Shown: positions 40,369 to 49,135 of the stretch, in pieces | How positions within the stretch are numbered: position 1 is the first letter of the stretch | Layout: the number at the start of each line of letters is the position of its first letter | NCBI RefSeq assembly: GCF_039839785.1 | Contig: NZ_JBDOQT010000001.1 | Coordinates: 434,001-498,000 of the forward strand | Direction: 5' to 3' | Length of the DNA stretch: 64,000 nt | Origin: Pelagibius sp. CAU 1746 | Lineage (GTDB): Bacteria > Pseudomonadota > Alphaproteobacteria > Kiloniellales > Kiloniellaceae | Notes under the pieces: model-generated | Seen by the model: only the letters and a program-made list of their open reading frames with translations | Database searches by the model: none | What the model was told of the DNA's origin: nothing | Translations under genes and position numbers: made by a program

Positions 40369-40622
40369 CACAAGGGCGTGGCATCGCGGCGCCGGGGCCT
40401 GTCGGCCGTCTCGGTGCGAAATCACGCCGGATCTAACCGGCCAAGGCCCCGCATTCGAGCCCTCGGCGAACCGCCGGCCGGCGGCCGGCCCGACCAGGTG
40501 GCGGCTCGGCGCATGGCTGCCGCCGACTTCCGGCACTGGATTTCGGGCCGCCCCGGCGCTATGCAGGATCCGGCGCCGCCCGGCCGGGCCCGCCGGCGCC
40601 GGGTCAGAAAGGTGCAGAGCCA

Positions 40623-41741
40623 ATGAAAATCATCATCATCGGGGGCGGTATCGTCGGCCTGTCGACGGCCTGGGCCCTGGCGCGCGGCGGCCACGAGGCG
40701 CTGCTGTTCGAGCAGGGGCCGCTGCCTCACGACGGCGGCGCCTCCTACGACCAGCACCGCCTGATCCGGCTGCCCTACGCCGACCAGATCGGCTATTGCG
40801 CCATGGTCGTCGACGCGCTGAAGGCCTGGCGGCGGATGTGGGACGACCTGGGCGAATCCCACTACGCCGAGGTCGGCAGCCTGGCCCTGTCGAGCGAGGA
40901 GGGCGACTGGGCCGACCTGTCGCGCCAGACCCTCGACCACCTGAGCCTCGACTACGCCACCCTGGACAAGAAGCAGATCGAGGCGCTCTGCCCCTTCATG
41001 GAGGTGCCGGACAACGTCTGGGGCCTGCACAACGAGACCGGCGGCCTGCTGTTCGCGTCCCGCATCGTCGAGGCGCTGATCCGCGACCTGGGCCGCCGCG
41101 GAGTGATGCTGCGCGACGAAACCCGCATCGTCGGCGTCGATCCGGCGGCCGGCGCGGTCACTCTGGAAAACGGCAAGCGCGAAAGCGCCGATGCCATCGT
41201 CGTGGCCGCCGGCGCCTGGACCGCCAAGCTCTTCCCTGAACTGAAGCGCCGCGCCGTGCCGCACCGCCAGGTGGTCGCCTATATGGATCCGCCCGAGGCC
41301 TACGCCGAGGCCTGGAACAGGGCGCCGGTCATGGTGCATCTGTTGAACGACGTGGACATCTACGCGGCACCGCCGGCCGGCGGCACCGAACTGAAATTCG
41401 GTTGCGGCCAGCACCGCCGGCCGGGCGATCCCGACAAGCTCGACCCCCTGGGCGACGGCGAAGCCGCTGAAGTCGCCGGCGCCTTCCGGCCGCTGCTGCG
41501 CGACTTCGACGACTACAAGGTGCTGCGCGGCCAGGTCTGCCCCTACGCCATCGCGCCGGACGAGCGCTTCGTGACCGAGAGCAACGGTCCAGTGCTGCTG
41601 ATCGGCGGCTGCACCGGCCATATGTTCAAGTTCGGCGCCCTGATGGGCGAGCAACTGGCGCGCACCGCCACCGGCGAGACCGCCTTCAAGGACTTCAAGC
41701 TCTGGGCCGAGGGCCGCCACCAGAGCCTGACCCGCGATTGA
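40623..41741 (+). CDS. FAD-dependent amine oxidase of the monomeric sarcosine oxidase type
   Basis: 372 residues. The FAD-binding loop is IIIIGGGIVGLSTAWALARG. The C-terminal section LRGQVCPYAIAPDERFV aligns with the segment holding the covalent flavin cysteine of monomeric sarcosine oxidase (here Cys306), and CTGHMFKFGALMGEQLA matches its GHGFKF motif. It therefore probably carries covalent 8-alpha-cysteinyl FAD and oxidises an N-methyl or cyclic amino acid, releasing H2O2. Substrate unknown. The neighbour upstream is an imine-metabolising cyclodeaminase-like protein, and pyrF follows in 34 bp. Confidence 0.85.
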   Translation: MKIIIIGGGIVGLSTAWALARGGHEALLFEQGPLPHDGGASYDQHRLIRLPYADQIGYCAMVVDALKAWRRMWDDLGESHYAEVGSLALSSEEGDWADLSRQTLDHLSLDYATLDKKQIEALCPFMEVPDNVWGLHNETGGLLFASRIVEALIRDLGRRGVMLRDETRIVGVDPAAGAVTLENGKRESADAIVVAAGAWTAKLFPELKRRAVPHRQVVAYMDPPEAYAEAWNRAPVMVHLLNDVDIYAAPPAGGTELKFGCGQHRRPGDPDKLDPLGDGEAAEVAGAFRPLLRDFDDYKVLRGQVCPYAIAPDERFVTESNGPVLLIGGCTGHMFKFGALMGEQLARTATGETAFKDFKLWAEGRHQSLTRD

Positions 41742-41775
41742 GACACAGCCGGACAAGCAAAGGAGCACGTGCCGC

Positions 41776-42513
41776 ATGAGCAGAGACCTGAAACCCCATG
41801 AGCGCATCTTCGTCGGCCTCGACACGCCGGACATCGACAAGGCCGCCCACCTGGCCAAGACCCTGGTCGGCAGCGTCGGCGGGGTGAAGATCGGCAAGGA
41901 GCTGTTCACCGCGCAGGGGCCCGACGGAGTGCGCATGGCCGCGGGCGGGGCGCCGCTGTTCCTGGACCTGAAGTTCCACGACATCCCCAACACCGTGGCC
42001 GGCGCCGTCCGCGCCGCCGTGCACCTGCGCCCCAAGATCGTCAACGTCCACGCCTCCGGCGGGCGCGCCATGATGAGCGCGGCGGCCGAGGCGGCGCGCG
42101 AGGCGGCCGAAGACCTGGGCGTCGAGCGGCCCCAGGTGATCGGCGTCACCGTGCTGACCAGCCTGGACGCCAAGGACCTGGAGGAGGTCGGCCAGATGGG
42201 CCCGCCCGAGGCCCAGGTCGAACGCCTCGCCCGCCTGGCCCAGAACAGCGGCCTGGACGGCGTCGTCTGCTCGCCGCGCGAGATCGCCCTGCTGCGCCAG
42301 GTCTGCGGGCCGGACTTCCTGCTGGTGGTGCCGGGTATCCGTCCCACCTGGGCGGCGGCGGGCGACCAGAAACGCATCATGACGCCCGAAGATGCGGTGG
42401 CCGCCGGCGCCGACTATATCGTCATCGGCCGGCCGATCGCCGCCGCCGAGGACCCCCTGGCCGCGGCTCGGCGCATCGCCGCCGACCTGGACGCGGCCGC
42501 GGTCGATGCCTGA
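41776..42513 (+). CDS. pyrF: Orotidine-5'-phosphate decarboxylase
   Basis: 245 residues, a TIM barrel. Motif FLDLKFHDIPNTVAGAV holds the catalytic Asp-Lys-Asp tetrad, and VVPGIRPTWAAAGDQKRIMT with DYIVIGRPIAAA forms the phosphate-binding end. It makes UMP from OMP, the last step of pyrimidine synthesis. ATG follows AGGAGCACGTGCCGC, a good SD. It sits upstream of three membrane-protein genes and trpF. Confidence 0.97.
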   Translation: MSRDLKPHERIFVGLDTPDIDKAAHLAKTLVGSVGGVKIGKELFTAQGPDGVRMAAGGAPLFLDLKFHDIPNTVAGAVRAAVHLRPKIVNVHASGGRAMMSAAAEAAREAAEDLGVERPQVIGVTVLTSLDAKDLEEVGQMGPPEAQVERLARLAQNSGLDGVVCSPREIALLRQVCGPDFLLVVPGIRPTWAAAGDQKRIMTPEDAVAAGADYIVIGRPIAAAEDPLAAARRIAADLDAAAVDA

Positions 42514-42534
42514 GCCTGGCGGCGGGACGACGGC

Positions 42535-43431
42535 GTGACCAGCGAAGACCGGGCACACCCGGGCGGCCCGCCCGAGGGGCCGATCGCCACCGTGGTGATC
42601 TGGGAGACCCTGATCGCCGCCTTCGCCGTCACCTTCCGCGACCCCGCGCTGCTGCTGCGGGCCGCCCTGGGCGGTCTGCTGCTGCTCGCCGCGGCGAACG
42701 TCATCGCCCTCTTCCTGCCGACCGGTCCCTTCGGATTGCTGCTGGCGATAGCGGCACCGCTCGTCGCCTACACCCACTTCGGCGTGAACTGGTACCGGGT
42801 GATCCTGCAGGGGCCGCAAGGCGTGGTGAGGCCGACCCTCGGCTGGGACCGGCGCCACTGGCTGTTTCTCGGCGCCGGCCTGGCGCTGGGCGGGGGTCTG
42901 ACGGCACTGGGGGCGGCTCTGACCAAGATCGCGCCTCTGCCCCCTGCGCTGGCCATCATCCTGCTGCTCTACGTCGGCACCCGCTTTGCCTTCCTCTTCC
43001 CGGCCATCGCGGTGGCGGAGCCTTACGGCCCCGGCTACGCCTGGCGTCACTCCCAGGGCCAGGGCGGGCGGCTGACCGTGCTGCTGCTGCTCGCCGGGCT
43101 GCCGCTGATGCTGGCCGTCACGATGATCGTCAGCCTGCTGTTCGTGGCGCTGCTCGGTGTCTCCCTCTATGATATGGCGGCGCTACAGGCCGGCGCGGCG
43201 GGCGCCCCCGAAGCCCGCGTCAGCGAGATCAGGGGCCCGGGCGAGGATCTCGCGGTTTCACCGCTGGCGACTCTGTCGGTAAAGATGACCGCCGAGGCCC
43301 TGACCATGGGCGTACTGGCGGTGCTCTACAGCATCGTCGCCCTGGCTTTCCGCACCTGCACCGGCTGGGTGCCGGCGGCGCGCCCGCCCGTGCCGTCCGA
43401 CGATGCCGGGGACGACAGCTCCTCGTCCTGA
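42535..43431 (+). CDS. Multispanning membrane protein, paralogue 1 of 3
   Basis: 298 residues from GTG 42535, 21 bp after pyrF. At least five hydrophobic segments (for example around residues 40-58, 63-80, 107-129, 132-150 and 180-205). The shared motif is RFAFLFPAIAVAEPYGPGYA then WRHSQGQGGRL, where the P-A and W-R-x-S residues recur in the next two genes. The C-terminus has AFRTCTGWVPAARPP. Function unknown. The layout recalls proteins with a GPDPase-membrane-like domain, but I cannot assign a family. Confidence 0.82.
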   Translation: MTSEDRAHPGGPPEGPIATVVIWETLIAAFAVTFRDPALLLRAALGGLLLLAAANVIALFLPTGPFGLLLAIAAPLVAYTHFGVNWYRVILQGPQGVVRPTLGWDRRHWLFLGAGLALGGGLTALGAALTKIAPLPPALAIILLLYVGTRFAFLFPAIAVAEPYGPGYAWRHSQGQGGRLTVLLLLAGLPLMLAVTMIVSLLFVALLGVSLYDMAALQAGAAGAPEARVSEIRGPGEDLAVSPLATLSVKMTAEALTMGVLAVLYSIVALAFRTCTGWVPAARPPVPSDDAGDDSSSS

Positions 43432-43528
43432 GGCTGCCTCGCCGGATCGTCGCCCTTTCGCTTGGTTGAGTTCCGGGCCGCCTGCTATCGTTATGGTTGA
43501 TACCACTTTGCGGAGAGGCAGAAGGCAG

Positions 43529-44392
43529 ATGTCCCAGGCGGGTTCGACGGCGAAAAAACGGCAGATCAGCTTCTGGACGGCGATCAGCGCCGCGCATGAG
43601 GGTGTTTTCGGCAGCTTCAGGCAGTTCGCCGGGTTGGCCGCGATTCCCTTCGCGCTCTCGCTCGCCATCGGGGTTCTGAAGATCCCCAGCGGACTCTTCA
43701 TTCCAGCCAGCGATCTCATCTTCATCGCCCTCGACCTGCTGCCCTTTGCGATTCTCGGCGTCGCCTTGAACCGCGCGCTGCTCGGCGAGGAGGCCTTGGG
43801 CCTGCTGTCGCATCGGCTGCTCGGGCGCCGAACTTTTTCGTATCTCGGTTACACCCTGCTGATGCTGCTTGTCGTGGTGATCCCTATCATCCTTCTCGTG
43901 CTGGTTTCGTCCGGCATCTCCGCCGCCGGTTACGGCAGCGGTTTGGGCACAAGCCTGGGCAACGGATTCCTGCTGCTCGGTATCGCCCTCTTCCTCCTCG
44001 CGCTGTACGTCGTCGCACGCCTCAGTCTCGTGTTCCCGGCGCTCTCGATTGACCGGCGTCTCGGCCTCGCCGGCTCCTGGCGCCTTTCCCGGGGCGTCGG
44101 CCTGAAACTCCTTGGCGTCATTCTCGCCGTGCTCTTCTTCATGGTGCTCACCGGCATTGTCGGCGGGCTCGTTCTTCGCAGCGACATCAACATCAACATC
44201 GGCGGCACCGTAGAGATCATTCCGGGCGCCAGCGTGATGGACACAATCCTGGCGAGCCTGCCGAGCCTGACATGGAGCATCGTGGTCTCCTATGCCGGCT
44301 GCGGCCTGATCGTCGCCGCTTATGCCTCCGCCTACACCCAGCTCAGCGGCTGGGGCGGCCCGCGCGAGGAAATCCTCGAGCGCTTCGAATGA
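43529..44392 (+). CDS. Multispanning membrane protein, paralogue 2 of 3
   Basis: 287 residues from MSQAGSTAKKRQISFWTAIS; ATG preceded by GAAGG. About six hydrophobic helices, including FLLLGIALFLLALYVVARLS and LLGVILAVLFFMVLTGIVGG. The motif is RLSLVFPALSIDRRLGLAGS then WRLSRGVGLKLL. Unlike paralogues 1 and 3 it lacks the CTGWVP tail and ends GGPREEILERFE. It overlaps the next gene by 4 bp (ATGA), so translation is coupled. Function unknown. The N-terminal start is supported by the Shine-Dalgarno; longer open frame upstream looks non-coding. Confidence 0.85.
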   Translation: MSQAGSTAKKRQISFWTAISAAHEGVFGSFRQFAGLAAIPFALSLAIGVLKIPSGLFIPASDLIFIALDLLPFAILGVALNRALLGEEALGLLSHRLLGRRTFSYLGYTLLMLLVVVIPIILLVLVSSGISAAGYGSGLGTSLGNGFLLLGIALFLLALYVVARLSLVFPALSIDRRLGLAGSWRLSRGVGLKLLGVILAVLFFMVLTGIVGGLVLRSDININIGGTVEIIPGASVMDTILASLPSLTWSIVVSYAGCGLIVAAYASAYTQLSGWGGPREEILERFE

Positions 44393-45171
44393 GCACTCAG
44401 GGACCGCCGCCCGCACCGGTCGCGCAGCTTCAGCTCTGGCCGACGGTCGTCGAGGGCCTCGGCCTGGTGGCCGGCAACCTGGGCGCCATGGCCAAGCTCG
44501 CGCTCTGGCCGCTGCTGCTCAGCATGGCGGCCGACTTCGCGCTGGCGGCGACCTTCTGGGGAACGCCGTTCTACGACGCAGTGAGACTGCTTTGCCTGAA
44601 CCTCATCTGGGTGCTCTTCGCCGTCGGCTGGCTGCGGCTGCTGCTATTGGGCGAACGCAAAGCCGTCCGCGCCTTTCCTCCCTTGACGCCGGATTACCGG
44701 CGCTTCGCCCTCTACACGCTCGTCATCGCCCTCTTCGACCTGGCGCTGCAATTCGGGCGCGGCTATCTGGAAGAGGCACCCGATAGCCTTGCCGCACCGG
44801 GGCTCGAGTACTGGGCGGCCTTCCTCGCAATCGCTTTCGTGAAGCTGCGCTTTTCCTTCGTCTATCCGGCAGTGGCCGCCGGCGAGTCCTACAGCCTGAC
44901 GCTTGCCTGGCGCCACAGCTCCGGATCGGGCTTGGCGCTGTTCGGCGCCCAGTTCGTTGTCGTCTTCATTCCGCTCATCCTGCTGAGCACCCTCGCCCAC
45001 GCCCTGGCGGTCATCCCTCATACTTTTGTCCAGGCCTTCATCTGGATCGGCTTCTACGTCGTGACCTGGCCGCTGGAGGCCGCCTACCTGGCCATCGTCG
45101 CCGTCGCTTTCCGCCGCTGCACCGGCTGGGTGCCGCCGCCCGACAAGGCCATCGTGGAGCGTTTCGACTGA
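44389..45171 (+). CDS. Multispanning membrane protein, paralogue 3 of 3
   Basis: 260 residues from ATG 44389. Around six hydrophobic helices. The motif is KLRFSFVYPAVAAGESYSLT then LAWRHSSGSGLALF, and the C-terminus RRCTGWVPPPDKAIVERFD mirrors both the CTGWVP of paralogue 1 and the ERFE end of paralogue 2. Function unknown. It closes the triplet between pyrF and trpF and is translationally coupled to paralogue 2. Confidence 0.85.
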   Translation: MSTQGPPPAPVAQLQLWPTVVEGLGLVAGNLGAMAKLALWPLLLSMAADFALAATFWGTPFYDAVRLLCLNLIWVLFAVGWLRLLLLGERKAVRAFPPLTPDYRRFALYTLVIALFDLALQFGRGYLEEAPDSLAAPGLEYWAAFLAIAFVKLRFSFVYPAVAAGESYSLTLAWRHSSGSGLALFGAQFVVVFIPLILLSTLAHALAVIPHTFVQAFIWIGFYVVTWPLEAAYLAIVAVAFRRCTGWVPPPDKAIVERFD

Positions 45172-45214
45172 CCCGGTTGACTCCGCGCGCCCGAGCGGCG
45201 CTAATCCCGCCGCT

Positions 45215-45862
45215 ATGACCGTTCAGGTGAAAATCTGCGGCCTCTCGACGCCGGAGGCCATGACCGCCGCGATCGAGGGCGGGGCCGCCTTCGTCGGGCT
45301 GGTGTTCTATCCGCCGAGCCCACGCGCGCTGACGCCCGCCCAGGCCGCGCCCCTGGCGGCGATGGTGCCGCAAGGGGTGGTGAAGACCGGCCTGCTGGTC
45401 GACGCCGACGACGCCACCATTGAAGCCATCCTGAAGCAGGTCCCCCTCGACCTGCTGCAACTGCACGGGGCCGAGAGCCCGGCGCGGGTCGCCGAGGTGA
45501 AGGCGCGCTTCGGGCTGCCGGTCATGAAGGTGGTGAAGCTGCGCCAGGCCGGCGACCTGGAGGCCGTCGAGCCCTATCTGGACGTGGCCGAACGCCTGCT
45601 GTTCGACGCCAAGCCGCCGGAGGACATGGAAAACCCCCTGCCGGGCGGCAATGCCGTCGCCTTCGACTGGACCATCCTGGCCGGGACGACCTGGCCGCTG
45701 CCCTGGATGCTGGCCGGCGGCCTCACGCCCGAAAACGTCGCCCGGGCGGTGGAGATCTCCGGCGCCCCGGCGGTCGACGTCTCCTCCGGCGTGGAAGACG
45801 CGCCGGGGCGGAAGAACCCGGCCAAGATCAAGGCCTTCCTGGAGGCCTGCCGGGCGCTTTAG
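45215..45862 (+). CDS. trpF: Phosphoribosylanthranilate isomerase
   Basis: 215 residues: VKICGLSTPEAMTAAIEGGA carries the catalytic Cys, DLLQLHGAESPARVAEV is the core strand, FDAKPP holds the general-acid Asp, and LAGGLTPENVARAV with GVEDAPGRKNPAKI binds phosphate. It performs the Amadori rearrangement in tryptophan synthesis. It is followed by trpB after 115 bp; the conserved trpF-trpB-trpA-accD-folC order starts here. Confidence 0.97.
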   Translation: MTVQVKICGLSTPEAMTAAIEGGAAFVGLVFYPPSPRALTPAQAAPLAAMVPQGVVKTGLLVDADDATIEAILKQVPLDLLQLHGAESPARVAEVKARFGLPVMKVVKLRQAGDLEAVEPYLDVAERLLFDAKPPEDMENPLPGGNAVAFDWTILAGTTWPLPWMLAGGLTPENVARAVEISGAPAVDVSSGVEDAPGRKNPAKIKAFLEACRAL

Positions 45863-45977
45863 CGGTCCCTGAAAGGCGGAAAACCGCGCTTTCCGGGCAT
45901 TGCGGAGACGGCCCTAATCGGGCAAAGTCCGCCCTTCGCCAACGGCAAAACGCATTTTGAAGGACAGGACGTCCCCC

Positions 45978-47210
45978 ATGGAGACGCTCAACACCTACCG
46001 TGGCGGCCCCGACGAGGCTGGCCATTTCGGCATTTTCGGCGGCCGCTTCGTCGCAGAGACGCTGATGCCGCTGATCCTGGACGTGGAGAAGGCCTACACC
46101 GCCGCCCGCCAGGACCCGAGCTTCCAGAGCGACTACGACTACTACGCCAAGCACTACGTCGGCCGGCCGAGCCCGCTCTACTTCGCCGAGCGCCTGACCG
46201 AGGAGCTGCGCAAGGGCGCGCCCTCCGACAAGGGCGCCAAGGTCTACTTCAAGCGCGACGAGCTGAACCACACCGGCTCGCACAAGGCCAACAACGTGCT
46301 GGGCCAGATCCTGCTGGCCAGGCGCATGGGCAAGACCCGCATCATCGCCGAGACCGGGGCCGGCCAGCACGGCGTCGCCACCGCCACCTTCTGCGCGCTC
46401 TTCGACCTGCCTTGCGTGGTCTACATGGGCGCCACCGACATCGAACGCCAGGCCCCCAACGTCTTCCGCATGAAGCTGCTGGGCGCCGAGGTGAAGCCGG
46501 TGACCAGCGGCACCGGCACCCTGAAGGACGCCATGAACGACGCCCTGCGCGACTGGGTCGCCAACGTCGAGAACACCTTCTACATCATCGGCACCGCGGC
46601 CGGCCCGCACCCCTACCCGGCCATGGTGCGCGACTTCCAGTCGATCATCGGGCGCGAGACCCGCGAGCAGATCATGGAGGCCGAAGGCCGCCTGCCCGAC
46701 GCCCTGGTCGCCTGCATCGGCGGCGGCTCCAACGCCATCGGCCTGTTCCATCCTTTCCTGGACGACAAGGACGTGGCCATCTACGGCGTCGAGGCGGCGG
46801 GCCACGGCATCCCCACGGGCGAGCACGCGGCCTCGCTGACCGGCGGGCGCCCCGGCGTGCTGCACGGCAACCGCACCTACCTGCTGCAGGACGACGACGG
46901 CCAGATTCAGGACGCCCATTCGATCTCCGCCGGCCTGGACTACCCCGGCATCGGACCGGAGCATTCCTGGCTGCACGAAAGCGGGCGCGCCAACTACGTC
47001 TCTGCCACAGACCAGGAAGCGCTGGAGGCCTTCCAGTTCTGTTCGCGCGTCGAGGGCATCATCCCGGCGCTGGAGCCGGCCCACGCGCTGGCCTACGTGC
47101 GCAAGCTGGCCCCGCAGATGGACCGCGACCGGATCATCGTCATGAACATGTGCGGGCGCGGCGACAAGGACGTCTTCACCGTCGCCCAGGCCCTGGGAGT
47201 CGAACTGTGA
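45978..47210 (+). CDS. trpB: Tryptophan synthase beta subunit
   Basis: 410 residues from [18 protein letters not shown]. The PLP lysine is in [13 protein letters not shown], and the phosphate-binding loop is [15 protein letters not shown]. It condenses indole and serine to tryptophan using indole channelled from TrpA. ATG 45978 is preferred; a TTG at 45957 would add seven residues. It overlaps trpA by 4 bp at GTGA (47207-47210), so the two subunits are translationally coupled. Confidence 0.97.
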   Translation: METLNTYRGGPDEAGHFGIFGGRFVAETLMPLILDVEKAYTAARQDPSFQSDYDYYAKHYVGRPSPLYFAERLTEELRKGAPSDKGAKVYFKRDELNHTGSHKANNVLGQILLARRMGKTRIIAETGAGQHGVATATFCALFDLPCVVYMGATDIERQAPNVFRMKLLGAEVKPVTSGTGTLKDAMNDALRDWVANVENTFYIIGTAAGPHPYPAMVRDFQSIIGRETREQIMEAEGRLPDALVACIGGGSNAIGLFHPFLDDKDVAIYGVEAAGHGIPTGEHAASLTGGRPGVLHGNRTYLLQDDDGQIQDAHSISAGLDYPGIGPEHSWLHESGRANYVSATDQEALEAFQFCSRVEGIIPALEPAHALAYVRKLAPQMDRDRIIVMNMCGRGDKDVFTVAQALGVEL

Positions 47211-48043
47211 GTGAAGCGAGTCGTATCGAGAAGCGCTTCGCCGCGGTGAAGGCCGAAGGCCGGGGCGCGCTGGTCACCTTCGTCACCGCCGGCGATCCGG
47301 ACTACGACACCTCGCTGGAGATCGTCAAAGGCCTGCCGGGCGCCGGCGCCGACCTGATCGAGCTAGGCATGCCCTTCTCCGATCCCATGGCCGAGGGCCC
47401 GCCGATCCAGGCGTCCTCCCTGCGCGCGCTGAAGGCCGGCATGACGCTCACCAAGACGCTGACGATGGTGCGCGAGTTCCGCAAGGACGACGGCGACACG
47501 CCCATCATCCTCATGGGCTACTACAACCCCATCTACAGCTACGGCGTCGACCGCTTCGTGAAGGACGCCAAGGTGGCCGGGGTCGACGGCCTGATCATCG
47601 TCGACCTGCCGCCGGAAGAGGACACGGAGCTCTGCCTGCCGGCGCTGGATGCGGGCATCCACTGGATCCGCCTGGCGACGCCCACCACCGACGACAAGCG
47701 CCTGCCGGTGGTGCTCAACAACACCAGCGGCTTCGTCTACTACGTCTCCATCATGGGCATCACCGGCACCGCCGCGGTGCCGACGGAGCAGGTGCGCGAA
47801 GCAGTGACGCGGCTGCGCCGCCACACCGGGCTGCCGATCGCCGTCGGCTTCGGCATCCGCACGCCGGAGCAGGCCGCCGCCATTTCCGGCGTCGCCGACG
47901 GCGCGGTCGTCGGCTCGGCCATCGTCGACGTGGTGAAGGCGGAACTGGATGCGGACGGCAAGGCGAAACCCGGTCTGGCGGCCAAGGTGCTGGCCCTGGT
48001 AGACTCCTTGGCCAACGGCGTCCGCGGCAATCGCGCCGCGTAA
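47207..48043 (+). CDS. trpA: Tryptophan synthase alpha subunit
   Basis: 278 residues from GTG 47207. TIM barrel with [20 protein letters not shown] (catalytic Glu, and the region of the second Asp) and [37 protein letters not shown] binds phosphate. It cleaves indole-3-glycerol phosphate to indole and G3P and passes indole to TrpB through a tunnel. The GTG start overlaps the trpB stop. Confidence 0.97.
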   Translation: MSEASRIEKRFAAVKAEGRGALVTFVTAGDPDYDTSLEIVKGLPGAGADLIELGMPFSDPMAEGPPIQASSLRALKAGMTLTKTLTMVREFRKDDGDTPIILMGYYNPIYSYGVDRFVKDAKVAGVDGLIIVDLPPEEDTELCLPALDAGIHWIRLATPTTDDKRLPVVLNNTSGFVYYVSIMGITGTAAVPTEQVREAVTRLRRHTGLPIAVGFGIRTPEQAAAISGVADGAVVGSAIVDVVKAELDADGKAKPGLAAKVLALVDSLANGVRGNRAA

Positions 48044-48079
48044 CAATCGGTTGGGAACAAGGGGGAGAGCGACCCGCCC

Positions 48080-49090
48080 ATGAACTGGATCACCAACTAC
48101 GTCAGGCCGAAGATCCGCGCCCTGGTGCAGAAGCCCGAGGTGCCGGACAATCTCTGGGAGAAGTGTTCCAGCTGCGGGCAGATGATCTTCCACCGCGAGC
48201 TGGAGAGCAACCTGCGCGTCTGCCCGCACTGCGGCTACCACATGCGCATTCCGGCGCGCCGCCGCCTCGAGATGCTGTTCGACGACGCCACCTTCAAGGT
48301 CATCGAGCTGCCCGAGGTGCCGCACGATCCGCTGAAGTTCCGCGACCGCAAGCGCTACACCGAACGTCTGCGCGAAGCCCAGGCCAAGAACGGCGCCGAC
48401 GAGGCCATCGTCGTGGCGCACGGGGAGATGGGCGGCAAGCCGACCGTCATCGCGGTCTTCAACTTCGCCTTCATGGGCGGCTCCATGGGCATCACCGTGG
48501 GCGAGGGCCTGCTGGCCGCCGCCCGCCTGGCGGTGATTCAGGAAGCCGCGCTGATCGTCATTCCCGCCTCCGGCGGCGCGCGCATGCAGGAGGGCATCCT
48601 CTCGCTCATGCAGATGCCGCGCTCCGTCGTCGCCGTGGAGATGGTCAAGGACGCGGGCCTGCCCTATATCGTGGTGCTGACCGACCCCACCACCGGCGGC
48701 GTCTCCGCCTCCTTCGCCATGCTGGGCGACATCGCACTGTCCGAGCCCGGCGCCACCATCGGCTTCGCCGGCAAGCGCGTCATCGAGGAGACCATCCGCG
48801 AGTCCCTGCCCGAAGGCTTCCAGAGCGCCGAGTACCTGCTGGACCACGGCATGGTCGACATGGTGGTGCGGCGCGGCGAGCTGCGCGACACGCTGGTGAC
48901 CGTCCTGGGCCTGCTGCGCGACAAGACACCCACGGCCGAGGTGGTGCCGTTGAGCGACGGCAAGAAGGGCCCCGCCCGCAAGCCCGAGCCCGCGGTCGAT
49001 GTTCCGCCGGCCCCCAAGGCCGAGGCTGAGAACGCCGAGCCCGAGAAAACCAAAGCCGACGCCGGCGAGGGCGACAGCCCCCGCAAGTAA
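48080..49090 (+). CDS. accD: Acetyl-CoA carboxylase carboxyltransferase subunit beta
   Basis: 336 residues. The N-terminal zinc ribbon has Cys29, Cys32, Cys48 and Cys51 (CSSCGQMIFHREL, then CPHCGYHMRI). The crotonase-like core follows (GSMGITVGEGLLAAARLAVI; IPASGGARMQEGILSLMQMP). The last 45 residues are a low-complexity Pro/Glu/Lys tail. It works with AccA to carboxylate acetyl-CoA for fatty-acid synthesis. It follows trpA by 36 bp and precedes folC, the common proteobacterial order. Confidence 0.97.
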   Translation: MNWITNYVRPKIRALVQKPEVPDNLWEKCSSCGQMIFHRELESNLRVCPHCGYHMRIPARRRLEMLFDDATFKVIELPEVPHDPLKFRDRKRYTERLREAQAKNGADEAIVVAHGEMGGKPTVIAVFNFAFMGGSMGITVGEGLLAAARLAVIQEAALIVIPASGGARMQEGILSLMQMPRSVVAVEMVKDAGLPYIVVLTDPTTGGVSASFAMLGDIALSEPGATIGFAGKRVIEETIRESLPEGFQSAEYLLDHGMVDMVVRRGELRDTLVTVLGLLRDKTPTAEVVPLSDGKKGPARKPEPAVDVPPAPKAEAENAEPEKTKADAGEGDSPRK

Positions 49091-49135
49091 GCCCAGGCGA
49101 AGCCAAGTGAGCCCTCTGCGGAGCGACCCCTTCTC

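Noticed and set aside
40369-40622. Small open frame (82 codons) between the cyclodeaminase-like and oxidase genes
   Set aside because: Arg/Pro-rich composition typical of non-coding GC-rich DNA, no Shine-Dalgarno and it overlaps the following start.
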